Counted from the stretch's first letter, positions 1 to 9,305 are shown. The stretch is 64,000 bases of DNA from Paenibacillus senegalimassiliensis (GCF_001486585.1 NZ_LN909046.1:124001-188000); one strand, 5' to 3'. The notes: generated by a model from the sequence alone, not told the origin. Program-made: numbers and translations.

Positions 1-1
1 C

Positions 2-730
2 ATCCGTAAGTTGTTGGAGCTTGGGGTGGACGGCCTGATTGTGTTCCCCGCTCAAGGAGAGTATTTCAATGCGGAAATTCTGAAGCTGGTGATCAAGCAA
101 TTCCCGCTGGTGCTGATTGACCGTGAGTTAAAGGGCGTTGCAGCAGCTTCCGTCAGCACTGATAATGCTGCGGCAGCCTCAATGGCAGCGGAATATCTAT
201 TTGACTTAGATCATACCCATATCTCATTGTTATCCCCGCCCCCGGTGGATACCTCGGCAGTAGAGGACCGGATTGAGGGATTTGTGCAGGCTCATGCGGC
301 AAGAGGGGTGGCGGTAGACCGCAGTCTATGGGTGTGCAATCTGACCTCCACCTTGCCGAACTCGTTCAGCGACGAGAACATCGAGCGGGACATTGAGAAG
401 ATTATGAAGCATTTGCAGGCTAACCCGGCGATTACTGCGTTCTTTGCGATTGAATACTATATCGCCTTGCTTGCCAAGGCCGCGGTCAAACGGCTGGGAA
501 TGAGTATTCCAGAGGACATCTCAATCATCTGCTTCGATAATCCACAGTTCAGAATGGGGGAAGGTTATGTCTTCACCCATATGCGCCAAGGCGAAGAGAG
601 TATGGGCAAGTTAGCAATCGATAATGTGATGGAGATCATGGAGCAGCGACCGGTAGCCAGCAAAATTAAGCTGTCTGCTGAGCTGATTCCGGGCCAATCT
701 ACAGGACCTGCTCGTAGTTCGCAAGGGTGA
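2..730 (+). CDS. LacI-like sugar-responsive transcription regulator, C-terminal part (5' end outside window)
   Basis: The frame is open from base 2, so the gene starts upstream; 242 residues are visible. They match the periplasmic-binding-protein-like effector domain of LacI or GntR/LacI hybrid regulators: GVDGLIVFPA and PLVLIDRE near the start, then PEDISIICFDNP and a GKLAIDNVMEIM helix near the end. The DNA-binding domain is not visible, so the choice between LacI and GntR/LacI (AraR type) is open. A strong terminator follows directly. It sits just upstream of the mannan-type transporter operon and is its likely local regulator (inference); an operator-like sequence lies at that operon's start site. 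Confidence 0.8.
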   Translation: MRKLLELGVDGLIVFPAQGEYFNAEILKLVIKQFPLVLIDRELKGVAAASVSTDNAAAASMAAEYLFDLDHTHISLLSPPPVDTSAVEDRIEGFVQAHAARGVAVDRSLWVCNLTSTLPNSFSDENIERDIEKIMKHLQANPAITAFFAIEYYIALLAKAAVKRLGMSIPEDISIICFDNPQFRMGEGYVFTHMRQGEESMGKLAIDNVMEIMEQRPVASKIKLSAELIPGQSTGPARSSQG

Positions 731-770
731 ATAAGCCTAAAGAATACTTCTCATAGCAAGGTAATAAGCA

Positions 771-812
771 ACTCCCTGATAGCTTTCATAAAAGCTATCA
801 GGGAGTTTTTTT
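771..812 (+). terminator. Rho-independent terminator after the regulator
   Basis: A perfect 16-bp stem (771-786 with 791-806) with loop CATA is followed by a T run to 812. It separates the regulator from the transporter operon. Confidence 0.95.
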
Positions 813-840
813 ATATACCAGGAGAATTATTTGTGAGTTA

Positions 841-869
841 TTGACATAATGATATTATGCTAATATACT
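841..869 (+). promoter_or_regulatory. Sigma-A promoter of the mannan-type operon
   Basis: TTGACA at 841-846 and TATACT at 864-869 with a 17-bp spacer. The start codon of the first operon gene is at 930. Confidence 0.85.
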
Positions 870-877
870 TTATCTAT

Positions 878-891
878 TGAAAGCGCTTCAA
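878..891 (+). promoter_or_regulatory. cre-like or LacI-type operator at the start site
   Basis: TGAAAGCGCTTCAA matches the catabolite-responsive element consensus TGWAARCGYTWNCW except at position 13. It lies just downstream of the -10 box, where a bound repressor would block initiation. It could serve CcpA or the upstream LacI-like regulator. Confidence 0.6.
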
Positions 892-929
892 AAACCATGA
901 TGTTTGAAACGAAAAGGGAGGTTTTGGGC

Positions 930-2210
930 ATGAGAAAAGGACTTATGGTTACATTGGTGATTGTTATGCTAGGCGCTCTGTTGGCTGGGTGCGGAGGTAG
1001 TAATGAGGGAAGCCAAGGCAGTGAGGGCAAGGATGGCAAGGTCCAACTGACATTTTGGGGCGATTGGGGCGGAGAAGGACAGAAGCAGTTTGAGACAATG
1101 GTAGATGCATTCAACCAGTCACAAGATAAAATCGAGGTTAAATACGTGCTTCAGCAGGATATGATTACGAAATTCCTGACGGCTGCGACAAGCGGTGGAT
1201 CACCAGACGTTCTGTTCTGGGATCGCTGGAGAACTTCACTATATGCTCCCAAGAACGTGCTACGTCCCATAGATGAATACATGACCCGGGACGGAATCAA
1301 TGCAGGAGATTTCTATGAAGAATCGCTCAAGGAGTTAACCTACAACGAGCAGTTATATGGATTGCCGTTAACGGTAGACGCACGGGCGTTGTTCTACAAT
1401 AAGAAAATGTTTGCGGAAGCGGGCTTAGAGGCACCGACCAACTGGGATGAATTAGAGAAGGCCGCCACCGCTTTGACCAAGTGGAACGGCAACAAGTTGG
1501 AGGTTGCTGGCTTCTCCATGGCCGATCCTGGTCTGTTTAGCATGTATTTGCAGCAAGCTGGCGGGCAAATGCTTGGTGAAGACGGGAAGACGGGCTTCAA
1601 CAGCGAGCAGGGCAAGCAGGTCCTGAAATTTTGGCAACGTCTGCTGAATGACAACAAGGTATATAAGGTTGGATTCGAGGAAGGGCTAGGCGAGGGAAAT
1701 GATGCATTTGTTACCGGCAAGGTTGCCATGCTGTACACCGGACCTTGGATGATGAGCACCTACAACAAATACGGGAAGGACCTGGAATACGGTATCGTGC
1801 CACCGCCAAGCGGTCCAAAAGGGGATCAGGGCAGCGTCATGGGCGGCTTTGGGCTGGTTATTCCGCAAGGCTCCAAGCATCCGGAGGAAGCCTGGGAGTT
1901 TATCAAATGGTGGACGGCCAATAAGGATAACGCCATGTTGTGGGCTAAAACAAGTCTGAATATGCCGGGCTTCAAGCCGGCGCTTGAGGATGACTTCTTC
2001 GTAGCCGATCCACTCTGGAAGCCGTTCACGGAAACATTGGAATTCGCCAAGACGCGTCCAACGCATCCGGGGTATTCCGTGATGGAGGAGAATGCGCTGA
2101 TTCCCAGCCTGGAGCTATTACAGCAAAATAAGCAAGGCATCGAGGGGACATTGAAGAAGGCCCAGGAGCAAGGTGACAAGTTGCTTGCGGACAATGCGGT
2201 CGTTAAGTAG
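930..2210 (+). CDS. Sugar ABC transporter substrate-binding lipoprotein (CUT1, MsmE/UgpB type)
   Basis: 426 residues. The start at 930 has AAGGGAGG 8 bases upstream; an in-frame ATG at 897 lies inside the operator region and is less likely. A hydrophobic signal with lipobox LLAGC (Cys21) is followed by a Gly/Ser/Glu-rich linker and a family 1 extracellular binding domain (LTFWGDWGG, SPDVLFWDRW, GKVAMLYTGPWMM, NPEEAW-like segment HPEEAWEFIKWW). It should be anchored outside the membrane and deliver oligosaccharide to the two permeases downstream. The GH76 and GH125 genes in the same operon suggest alpha-mannan oligosaccharides as substrate (inference). Confidence 0.9.
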   Translation: MRKGLMVTLVIVMLGALLAGCGGSNEGSQGSEGKDGKVQLTFWGDWGGEGQKQFETMVDAFNQSQDKIEVKYVLQQDMITKFLTAATSGGSPDVLFWDRWRTSLYAPKNVLRPIDEYMTRDGINAGDFYEESLKELTYNEQLYGLPLTVDARALFYNKKMFAEAGLEAPTNWDELEKAATALTKWNGNKLEVAGFSMADPGLFSMYLQQAGGQMLGEDGKTGFNSEQGKQVLKFWQRLLNDNKVYKVGFEEGLGEGNDAFVTGKVAMLYTGPWMMSTYNKYGKDLEYGIVPPPSGPKGDQGSVMGGFGLVIPQGSKHPEEAWEFIKWWTANKDNAMLWAKTSLNMPGFKPALEDDFFVADPLWKPFTETLEFAKTRPTHPGYSVMEENALIPSLELLQQNKQGIEGTLKKAQEQGDKLLADNAVVK

Positions 2211-2236
2211 AACGATCGCCAAAGGGGGAAGGGAAA

Positions 2237-3124
2237 ATGGCATCCATTAATAAGCTGGAGCGGCATCAAGCCAGAATGGGCTATCTGTTTATCACACCTA
2301 CTATGCTGCTATTTGCCGTATTCATGGTCATCCCCGTCGTGATGGCGCTTTACTTGAGCTTTACCAACTACGACGTGCTGAGTACAAACGATTGGGTGGG
2401 CTTGGAGAATTACCGTCGTTTGATCGGCGATACGCTGTTGTGGCAGACTTTCGTCAACGTGTTGTTTTATGCGGTGGTGTTCGTTCCGTTCAATATCCTG
2501 ATTTCATTGCTACTGGCTATGCTGCTGAACAAGAGCAAGGGTGGGGTGAAGCTATTTCGCACCTTCTATTACCTGCCGACGTTAACCTCTGCGGTTGCCG
2601 CGGCGACGGTATGGATCTGGATGCTGCATCCCGAATATGGGTTAATTAACGGAATGCTGTCTTATGTCGGCATCGCCGGTCCCGCCTGGGTATCGCAGAC
2701 GGAGACGGCTATGATCTCCATTATTTTGATGACCTTATGGCAATCGGTAGGCTCCAACATGATCATTTATTTGGCGGGCTTGCAGGGTGTGCCAGATTAT
2801 CTATACGAATCCGCCCGTCTGGACGGGGCCTCACGGTTCGCCTGTTTCCGCTATATCACTTGGCCACAACTGCGGCCAACGACTTTCCTTGTCAGCATCC
2901 TGGCGATTATTGGCGCGCTGCAATTGTTCGACCAGGCGTTTGTCTTGACGCAGGGTGGACCGGCCAATGTGACCAAGACGCCGGTGTATCTCATTTATCA
3001 GCAGGGCTTCAATCAACTGCAAATGGGATATGCTTCAGCGCAAGCCTTCGTGCTGGCGATGGCAATTCTTATTTTCTCATTGATCAGCATGAAGCTTACC
3101 AAGGCAGAGGAGCCGATCGTATGA
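2237..3124 (+). CDS. Sugar ABC transporter permease 1 (MalF/UgpA type)
   Basis: 295 residues, six predicted membrane segments, start preceded by AAGGGGGAAGGG. The cytoplasmic EAA loop is visible as ESARLDGASRF followed by ITWPQLRP, the site that contacts the ATPase. It pairs with the permease that starts inside its stop codon. No ATPase gene is in this operon, so a shared MsmX-type ATPase encoded elsewhere is assumed. Confidence 0.92.
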   Translation: MASINKLERHQARMGYLFITPTMLLFAVFMVIPVVMALYLSFTNYDVLSTNDWVGLENYRRLIGDTLLWQTFVNVLFYAVVFVPFNILISLLLAMLLNKSKGGVKLFRTFYYLPTLTSAVAAATVWIWMLHPEYGLINGMLSYVGIAGPAWVSQTETAMISIILMTLWQSVGSNMIIYLAGLQGVPDYLYESARLDGASRFACFRYITWPQLRPTTFLVSILAIIGALQLFDQAFVLTQGGPANVTKTPVYLIYQQGFNQLQMGYASAQAFVLAMAILIFSLISMKLTKAEEPIV

Positions 3125-4044
3125 GGGAAATGGGCGTAACAAGGGAGAAACATATTTCCCCGATGAAGTTGGGGCTTCCAGTTAGAAAACGGACGTTAAA
3201 TATTCTGTTCTATCTGCTATGCAGCATTATCGCAATCATTATGTTCCTGCCTTTCTACTGGAGTTTGCTGACCTCCTTCAAGCCGGATGAGGAAATGTTC
3301 AGCATGCCGATCAAGTGGGTCACGACAAATTTGACCTTTGAGCATTATTTAAATGCGTTCACGACGGTCCCGTTTAGCCTTTACTTCTGGAACTCCTTCG
3401 TGTTGGCTGCTTCCGGCGTGCTGCTTAATCTGTTTTTCGGATCGCTTAGTGGGTATGCGTTCGCCAAGCTGAACTTCAAGATGAATCAACCGTTCTTCCG
3501 GCTGCTGCTGGTGTCCATGATGGTTCCCGGCATCGTCACGATGATTCCAAGCGTTTACGTGCTGCGGCATATTCCGCTGATGGGCGGCAATGATCTGTTT
3601 GGTAGCGGGGGCTACGGCTTGATGAACTCGTTCTGGGGAATTATTCTGCCCGGGGCATCGGGGACCTTTGCGGTCTTCTTCATGCGCCAGTTCTTCCTGA
3701 CTTTACCGAAGGACATGATGGAGATGGCACGGATTGAAGGATGCGGAGAGTTTAAAATTTTCTGGCGTATTTATTTACCGCTGACCAAGCCAGCCTTGGC
3801 GACGCTGGGGATCTTCACCTTCCAGGCTGGATGGAACAGCTTCTTGTGGCCGATGATTGTGCTGAATGATCCGGCGAAGGCAACGATTCAGATGGGACTG
3901 CAGGCGTTCTCTTACAACTACCAGACCGATTATGGTCCGATGATGGCAGGGGCGCTGGTGGCGATTTTACCGATTCTGGTGTTGTTCCTGCTGCTGCAGC
4001 GTTATTTTATCCAAGGCATTGCCTTTAGTGGAATTAAGGGATAG
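3121..4044 (+). CDS. Sugar ABC transporter permease 2 (MalG/UgpE type)
   Basis: 307 residues. The start ATG at 3121 overlaps the previous stop (ATGA), so the two permeases are translationally coupled; a longer frame reaching back to 2737 is rejected because it would run through the first permease. Six membrane segments and an EAA loop (EMARIEGCGEFKIFWRIYLPLTKP) are visible. It forms the heterodimeric membrane channel with the preceding permease. Confidence 0.92.
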   Translation: MREMGVTREKHISPMKLGLPVRKRTLNILFYLLCSIIAIIMFLPFYWSLLTSFKPDEEMFSMPIKWVTTNLTFEHYLNAFTTVPFSLYFWNSFVLAASGVLLNLFFGSLSGYAFAKLNFKMNQPFFRLLLVSMMVPGIVTMIPSVYVLRHIPLMGGNDLFGSGGYGLMNSFWGIILPGASGTFAVFFMRQFFLTLPKDMMEMARIEGCGEFKIFWRIYLPLTKPALATLGIFTFQAGWNSFLWPMIVLNDPAKATIQMGLQAFSYNYQTDYGPMMAGALVAILPILVLFLLLQRYFIQGIAFSGIKG

Positions 4045-4054
4045 GAGAGATAAG

Positions 4055-5113
4055 ATGAATCAGACAACGACAGGCTTATGGGGAGTCCGGGCGGATCGGG
4101 CGCAGCAGGCACTGGACCAGCAGTTCTGGAACGAAAGCATCCTGATGTATGATATCCAGACCCCTTGTGAGAACGGCGAAGGCAACGATATTTTTCATTA
4201 TTGGTGGATGGCCCATGCCGTAGATACGCTGGTAGATGGGCTGGTGCGTACGGGAGAAGATCATTATGTCCGGCGCCTGGGACAATTATATGATGGGCTG
4301 TTGCGACGCAATGGTGGCGTCTGGCCTAATGAGTTATACGATGATATGGAATGGATGGCGCTGGCTTGGCTACGTGCTTACCAGGCCACAAGCGAACCCA
4401 GGTATTTGCAGGCGGTTCGGGTGCTCTGGGAGGATATCCAGACGGGTTGGAATGACGCCATGGGCGGAGGGATTGCCTGGCAGAAGTCGCAACTGGATTA
4501 CAAGAATACACCGGCTAATGCCCCAGCGGTCATTCTAGCTGCCCGGTTATATCGCAGCTTCGGGAATGAGGAGGATTTGGCCTGGGCACAACGGATTTAT
4601 GATTGGCAGCGGGCCTATTTGGTCGATCCCGATACAGGCTTCGTCTGGGACGGCATGAATCGGACGGGAGACGGAACCATTGATAAGGATTGGGAGTTCA
4701 CGTATTGCCAAGGTGTATTTATCGGAGCTTCCGTGGAGTTGTACCGGTTATCAGGTCAGCCATCCTATCTGGAGGAAGCAATGCGCACGTTCCGTATGGT
4801 GAAGAGCCGCTTGGTGCAGCTTGCTTCCGGACTGCTTCCCGATGAAGGGAATGGCGACGCCGGGCTATTTAAAGGAATTCTAATGCGCTATGTGGCGGAA
4901 TTGTCCTTAGAGGCGGCTGAGTATCAAGAAGTTACCAGGTTTTTAACGGCGCAAGCGGAAGGAGTCTGGACGGTGCAAGACGAGGCCGAGTTGCCACTTT
5001 TCGGTACGGAATGGGCAAAGCGCCCCTTGCCGGGAGATGTTGTACAGCTTAGCTCGCAGCTTAGCGGGACAATGCTGCTGGAAATGATGTCGGCCATTCA
5101 TTCCAGGAATTGA
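4055..5113 (+). CDS. GH76 family alpha-1,6-mannanase-like enzyme, copy 1
   Basis: 352 residues with the (alpha/alpha) barrel character of GH76. The adjacent catalytic aspartates appear in YDDMEW (Asp96-Asp97). Other family segments are FHYWWMAHAVD, NTPANAPAVILAARLY and FTYCQGVFIGASVELY. GH76 enzymes hydrolyse alpha-1,6-mannosidic bonds, typically of yeast mannan. No signal peptide is seen, so it is probably cytoplasmic and acts on imported oligosaccharides. The start at 4055 follows GGAGAGA. It is about 10 bases after the permease and likely co-transcribed. Confidence 0.88.
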   Translation: MNQTTTGLWGVRADRAQQALDQQFWNESILMYDIQTPCENGEGNDIFHYWWMAHAVDTLVDGLVRTGEDHYVRRLGQLYDGLLRRNGGVWPNELYDDMEWMALAWLRAYQATSEPRYLQAVRVLWEDIQTGWNDAMGGGIAWQKSQLDYKNTPANAPAVILAARLYRSFGNEEDLAWAQRIYDWQRAYLVDPDTGFVWDGMNRTGDGTIDKDWEFTYCQGVFIGASVELYRLSGQPSYLEEAMRTFRMVKSRLVQLASGLLPDEGNGDAGLFKGILMRYVAELSLEAAEYQEVTRFLTAQAEGVWTVQDEAELPLFGTEWAKRPLPGDVVQLSSQLSGTMLLEMMSAIHSRN

Positions 5114-5145
5114 ACCAAATGGCCAAGGGCAGAGGAGGTAGACGA

Positions 5146-6231
5146 ATGTCAGAAACAAGCGCAAGAAGGCCTTCGGCAAAATATACCGGAGTTTGGAGTG
5201 AACGGGCAGCACAAATGCATAATGACCTGTTTACTTGTTATACGGATGAGCAGACGGGGATTCTGGCTCAGTGGTATCCGCAAGCAGCCAGCAAAGAAGG
5301 GGAGAACTTCTACTATTGGTGGCAAGCGCATGTTCTGGACGTGCTGGTAGATGCATGGGAACGGAGTGGAGAGGCTGAGCTGCCGCAGCGTATCGCCCGA
5401 TTCTGTCACAGTCTGGAGAGCTATAACGGGAATACGTTCAAGCATAATTACTATGATGATATGGAATGGACGGCGTTGGCATTGCTTCGTGCCTATGACA
5501 CAACCGGCGATTCATGGTATAAAGAAAAGACGCTGGACCTTTGGGAGGACATCAAGACGGCTTGGAACGAACACTTTGGGGGCGGCATGGCCTGGAAGAA
5601 GGACCAACTTGATTATAAAAACACGCCAGCCAATGCCACTGCTGCTATTCTGGCCGCCCGGCTCTACCGAAGATTTGGAGACAGCGAAAATCTGGCTTGG
5701 TCCAAGAAGATCTACGCGTGGAATCTAACCCATCTGGTAGACCCGATCACAGGCTTTGTCTGGGATGGTATTAATCGGCTGGGGGATGGACAGATCGATA
5801 AGGAATGGACATTTACGTATTGCCAAGGGGTCTTCATCGGGGCGGGCGTGGAGCTGTATCAATGCACCGGGGATGCCGCATATTTGGAGCAGGCGCAAAG
5901 AACTTCGGCGGCTTGCTTCGACCAGGTATGTGAGCCGGATAGCGATTTGCTTCCGGATGAGGGCATCGATGATACGGGATTGTTCAAGGGTATCCTGATT
6001 CGTTACCTGGTGGAATTGCTTCGGGTAGATCCGGAATGTCCGCGAGTTCGCGGTGTCATTTTGGCCAACGCGGAGCGGCTCTGGAACGCAGGGGTACTGC
6101 AACCATCGGGATTGTGCGGCCCTTCCTGGAAGGAACCGCCTACGCTTCCGGTACAGCTCAGTGTGCAACTAAGTGGACTGATGTTGCTTGAAGCGGCCGC
6201 TATCTTGACCGGGGAACTGACTGATGCGTAG
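5146..6231 (+). CDS. GH76 family alpha-1,6-mannanase-like enzyme, copy 2
   Basis: 361 residues, clearly a paralogue of the preceding gene: the same order of motifs with YDDMEW (Asp104-Asp105), FYYWWQAHVLDVLVD, NTPANATAAILAARLY and FTYCQGVFIGAGVELY. The start at 5146 has AGAGGAGG 7 bases upstream; a frame extension to 5110 has no such site. It also lacks a signal peptide. Two tandem intracellular-looking GH76 genes suggest different chain-length or branch preferences (inference). Confidence 0.88.
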   Translation: MSETSARRPSAKYTGVWSERAAQMHNDLFTCYTDEQTGILAQWYPQAASKEGENFYYWWQAHVLDVLVDAWERSGEAELPQRIARFCHSLESYNGNTFKHNYYDDMEWTALALLRAYDTTGDSWYKEKTLDLWEDIKTAWNEHFGGGMAWKKDQLDYKNTPANATAAILAARLYRRFGDSENLAWSKKIYAWNLTHLVDPITGFVWDGINRLGDGQIDKEWTFTYCQGVFIGAGVELYQCTGDAAYLEQAQRTSAACFDQVCEPDSDLLPDEGIDDTGLFKGILIRYLVELLRVDPECPRVRGVILANAERLWNAGVLQPSGLCGPSWKEPPTLPVQLSVQLSGLMLLEAAAILTGELTDA

Positions 6232-6321
6232 TGAACAAGCTGATGGACAACCGAGCTTGAGCTGGAACAGCGTGATGATGACTGAATTGATGATGAATTT
6301 ATGATGACAGGAAAAAGGAGA

Positions 6322-7596
6322 ATGATGATGACTCAACCGCTTACGCAGGCTGATATTATTGCTATGGTAGAGCAGAAGTTGCAAGACCGTCCTAAAATTG
6401 TAGATATGTTCAAACGTTGTTACCAGAATACGCTGGAAACGACGATCCGCCGTCAGGAAGATGGCACCGTGTTTATGCTGACCGGGGACATCCCGGCCAT
6501 GTGGTTGCGGGATTCCGTCAACCAGCTTCGTCCTTACCTGATTCCCGCCGGCCAGGACAGTGATTTGCGGGCAGTGATTGAAGGGGTGCTGGCTGCTCAA
6601 TATCGCAATATTTTGCGGGACCCTTATGCCAATGCCTTTAACGAATTTGACAATTTCCACGGCCACCATACGGACCTGACCGAGATGTCGGGCTGGATTT
6701 GGGAACGCAAATATGAAGTGGATTCGCTTTGTTATCCTATTCAATTAGCTTATTTATATTGGAAGAATACCGGGGAGACCCGGCACTTCACGGAGGAATT
6801 CAAGCAGGCGGCCAAGCTGATTTTGCAGACGTGGCGCATCGAGCAGCACCATGATGAGCAGTCAAAGTATACGTTCGTCCGGGAAAATGGTGGCGAGACC
6901 AATACATTGCCGGGCAAGACGGGATATACCGGGATGACCTGGTCTGGCTTCCGTCCGAGTGATGATGCCTGCAAGTACGGCTATCTGGTACCGTCCAATA
7001 TGTTCGCCGTGGTTGTCCTTGGCTATTTGCTGGAGATCAATGAGTTGGCTTATCAGGACGGGGAACTGGAGCAGGAGACACGTTCCTTGCGGCAGGAAAT
7101 TGAGCAGGGAATCCGGGAGTTTGCTCTTATCCAGGACGAGGAATTTGGTCCGGTGTACGCGTATGAGGTAGACGGGCTTGGTGGCGTTCATCTGATGGAT
7201 GATGCCAATGTGCCAAGTCTGTTGTCGTTGCCTTATCTAGATTATTGCGGCAAGGAAGATCCGGTGTACCTGAACACGCGGCGAATGATATTAAGCAAGA
7301 GAAACCCTTACTATTATGAAGGGGAATATGCCAAGGGCATTGGAAGCCCACATACGCCGGAAAATTATATTTGGCATATCGCGCTCTCCATTCAGGGCAT
7401 TACAGCGACGGAAGAGGCCGAGAAGCAAGAGATTCTGGGTATGTTCGAACGCACGGATGCCGGGACCGGGCTCGTTCATGAGGGCTTCCACAAGGATAAT
7501 CCGGATGAGTATACTCGCGAGTGGTTCTCTTGGTCCAACGCCATGTTCGTGGAGTTCGTATTAAGCTTGTGTGGATTGGAGATCAAACGGGGTTAA
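6322..7596 (+). CDS. GH125 exo-alpha-1,6-mannosidase-like enzyme
   Basis: About 424 residues. Three consecutive ATG codons lie at 6322, 6325 and 6328 behind AAAAAGGAG; 6328 has the best spacing. The GH125 hallmark DIPAMWLRDS is present near residue 56, followed by NAFNEFDN, GMTWSGFRPSDDACKYGYLVPSNMFA and the C-terminal EWFSWSNAMFVEFVL. The family removes non-reducing-end alpha-1,6-mannose by inversion. No signal peptide. With the two GH76 enzymes it forms a cytoplasmic route from alpha-1,6-manno-oligosaccharides to mannose. Confidence 0.9.
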   Translation: MMMTQPLTQADIIAMVEQKLQDRPKIVDMFKRCYQNTLETTIRRQEDGTVFMLTGDIPAMWLRDSVNQLRPYLIPAGQDSDLRAVIEGVLAAQYRNILRDPYANAFNEFDNFHGHHTDLTEMSGWIWERKYEVDSLCYPIQLAYLYWKNTGETRHFTEEFKQAAKLILQTWRIEQHHDEQSKYTFVRENGGETNTLPGKTGYTGMTWSGFRPSDDACKYGYLVPSNMFAVVVLGYLLEINELAYQDGELEQETRSLRQEIEQGIREFALIQDEEFGPVYAYEVDGLGGVHLMDDANVPSLLSLPYLDYCGKEDPVYLNTRRMILSKRNPYYYEGEYAKGIGSPHTPENYIWHIALSIQGITATEEAEKQEILGMFERTDAGTGLVHEGFHKDNPDEYTREWFSWSNAMFVEFVLSLCGLEIKRG

Positions 7597-7656
7597 AATA
7601 CAGCCAGACGTATGATACATTAGAGATATTTACTCACCCTGGGAGGGATGGTTATT

Positions 7657-8649
7657 ATGGCAGCTATACGGATAGGGAAAGTTAGCTTCTGGCATGTGCA
7701 TGCCTGGGACTACACGAAGGAGGCTCAGGCACATCCAGATGCGGAGATAACGGCAGTATGGGACGAATTGCCGGAACGAGGCCGGGAACAGGCGGCCAAG
7801 CTGGGCGTTCCGTTCTTTGATACACTGGATGAATTGCTGGCAAGTGACATCGATGGCGTAATTGTGGATGCTCCGACCAATATGCACCGGGATGTGATGG
7901 TAGCAGCGGCACGTGCGGGCAAGCATATTTTTACCGAGAAGGTGCTGGCTCCTACGCTTCAGGAAGTGAATGAGATTCTGGATGAGGTCAAGAAGCATCA
8001 TGTGAAGCTGACCGTATCCCTGCCGCGGCTGAATGACGGCTATACGCTGGCTATTTCAGAAGCCTTGGGTCAAGGATTGCTCGGAAGTGTCACTCAGGTA
8101 CGTGTACGTTTATCGCATAATGGGTCTCTGGCAGGCTGGTTGCCCGAGCATTTCTACGATGCGGAGGCTTGTGGCGGCGGGGCGCTGATTGATTTGGGCT
8201 GCCATCCCGCCTATTTGACCCGATTATTCCTGGGCGAAGCACCTGTTCAAGTCACTGCTCAGTTCGGGTACATAACGGGCAAGCCGGTGGAAGATAATGC
8301 GGTGCTGACACTGACTACACCATCCGGTGCCCTAGGCATCGTCGAGGCGGGCTTCGTCAATGCCTTCTCGCCGTTTACCATCGAGGTTCACGGTACGGAA
8401 GGCACACTGCTATACGGGACACCTGAGCCGAAGCTGCTGCTTCGTACCACGAAGCAAGGGGAGGAACTTGCCAAGACTTGGCAGGAACTGCCGCTGCCAG
8501 AACGGCGTCCAAGTGCATTCAGCCAATGGATTAGTCATATTCAGCAGGGAACCGAGGCTGAGGAAAATATTCAAGCGGCGGTGGAGCTGACCCGTCTGAT
8601 GGAGGCAGCTTACCGCTCCATTCGGGAGAAGTCGATCATTCAGTTATAG
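7657..8649 (+). CDS. Gfo/Idh/MocA family oxidoreductase
   Basis: 330 residues. The start at 7657 has GGGAGGG 9 bases upstream; the ATG at 7648 directly abuts that site. An N-terminal Rossmann segment (IRIGKVSFWHVHAWDY) is followed by GVIVDAPTNMHRDVMVAAARAGKHIFTEKVLAP and GGGALIDLGCHPAYLTRLFLGEAP, typical of this NAD(P)-dependent sugar dehydrogenase family. The first glycine motif is less canonical than GxGxxG. It is the last gene of the mannan-type operon; its substrate cannot be told from sequence. Confidence 0.85.
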   Translation: MAAIRIGKVSFWHVHAWDYTKEAQAHPDAEITAVWDELPERGREQAAKLGVPFFDTLDELLASDIDGVIVDAPTNMHRDVMVAAARAGKHIFTEKVLAPTLQEVNEILDEVKKHHVKLTVSLPRLNDGYTLAISEALGQGLLGSVTQVRVRLSHNGSLAGWLPEHFYDAEACGGGALIDLGCHPAYLTRLFLGEAPVQVTAQFGYITGKPVEDNAVLTLTTPSGALGIVEAGFVNAFSPFTIEVHGTEGTLLYGTPEPKLLLRTTKQGEELAKTWQELPLPERRPSAFSQWISHIQQGTEAEENIQAAVELTRLMEAAYRSIREKSIIQL

Positions 8650-8903
8650 TGCGAGTTCAAAAAGTTGAATTTTCAGGACCGAAGCTTATGCTTTCAATGT
8701 GCGTTTTTTCAAAACGCTTGAGTTGGATGAAGCTAGGGACTGAGTAGCGGAGCGTACGTAGTGGGTACGTGAGCAACGGAAGGCCCGGGTGAATTCAAGA
8801 TTTGATGTCGAGTTCACTCCTTGAACAACTTCGTTCTGGGAAGGTGACTTTTTGAACAACCTCTTATAGGAAGCATAGGCACACAAGTAGGGAAAGCATA
8901 AAC
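8650..8903. other. Intergenic region carrying interspersed repeat copy A
   Basis: No credible gene. The core of a dispersed repeat is at 8675-8777 and related-looking sequence continues to about 8868. A second copy lies at 13250-13382. Confidence 0.6.
8675..8777 (+). repeat. Interspersed intergenic repeat, copy A
   Basis: Shares AGGACCGAAG, AAAACGCTTGAG, CTAGGGAC, GTAGCGGAGC and GGTACGTGAGCAAC, in the same order and orientation, with 13250-13382. It includes a small hairpin (GCGTTTT...AAAACGC). No coding potential is seen. Confidence 0.75.
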
Positions 8904-8957
8904 AAAGGATAGGCACTCGGCTGTAATCATCATTTAGCCGCAGAGCCTATCCTTTTG
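8904..8957. terminator. Bidirectional terminator between convergent genes
   Basis: AAAGGATAGGC at 8904-8914 pairs with GCCTATCCTTT at 8945-8955, with a further pairing of CGGCT and AGCCG inside. T-rich ends exist in both directions. It can end the mannan-type operon and the cupin gene on the minus strand. Confidence 0.8.
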
Positions 8958-8963
8958 CTGTTA

Positions 8964-9305
8964 TTAAATATTTTGTGCGTATTCCGGGGAGGGGACTTTG
9001 GTCAAAGTCACGTACAGGCTGGCAGGTTGAAGTCCGGAGTTGGTGTAGGCGAAGGCTTCGCTTCCCTCCACATGGATGATATCGCCCTTGTTCAGCGGAG
9101 AGGCTTGTTCGTTGACCGTTACGGTGCCGTTGCCTTCCAGAGCCAAGATAAAGACCTCTGTACCGGGATGAGTGTGGGTGGGCAAGCCTTGTCCGGGTAT
9201 AAAATTCAGTACAAATACGACACTTTCGCCTTTCTTGAAGGCAATACGCTTCGTGAACTTGTCCGTCTGATAATCCTGCAATGATCCTAATGTTAGCTTT
9301 TCCAT
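8964..9305 (-). CDS. Small single-domain cupin protein
   Basis: 113 residues. The cupin metal-binding pattern is visible as THTHPGTEVFILALEGNG (His44, His46, Glu50), so a metal-bound beta barrel is expected. The start is preceded by AAGGAGGA. The ligand or reaction is unknown; such proteins include sugar-binding and sensor-like forms. It is monocistronic, bounded by terminators. An FNR-like palindrome sits at about -42 of a candidate promoter upstream. Confidence 0.85.
   Translation of the reverse strand: MEKLTLGSLQDYQTDKFTKRIAFKKGESVVFVLNFIPGQGLPTHTHPGTEVFILALEGNGTVTVNEQASPLNKGDIIHVEGSEAFAYTNSGLQPASLYVTLTKVPSPEYAQNI

Noticed and set aside
2737..3120. Extension of the second permease back to 2737
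   Set aside because: It would overlap most of the first permease in another frame; ATG 3121 overlaps the previous stop and restores the usual length.
6169..6744. 191-codon minus-strand frame over the GH76/GH125 junction
   Set aside because: Antisense shadow of GH125; composition is unlike a real protein and no start signals are seen.
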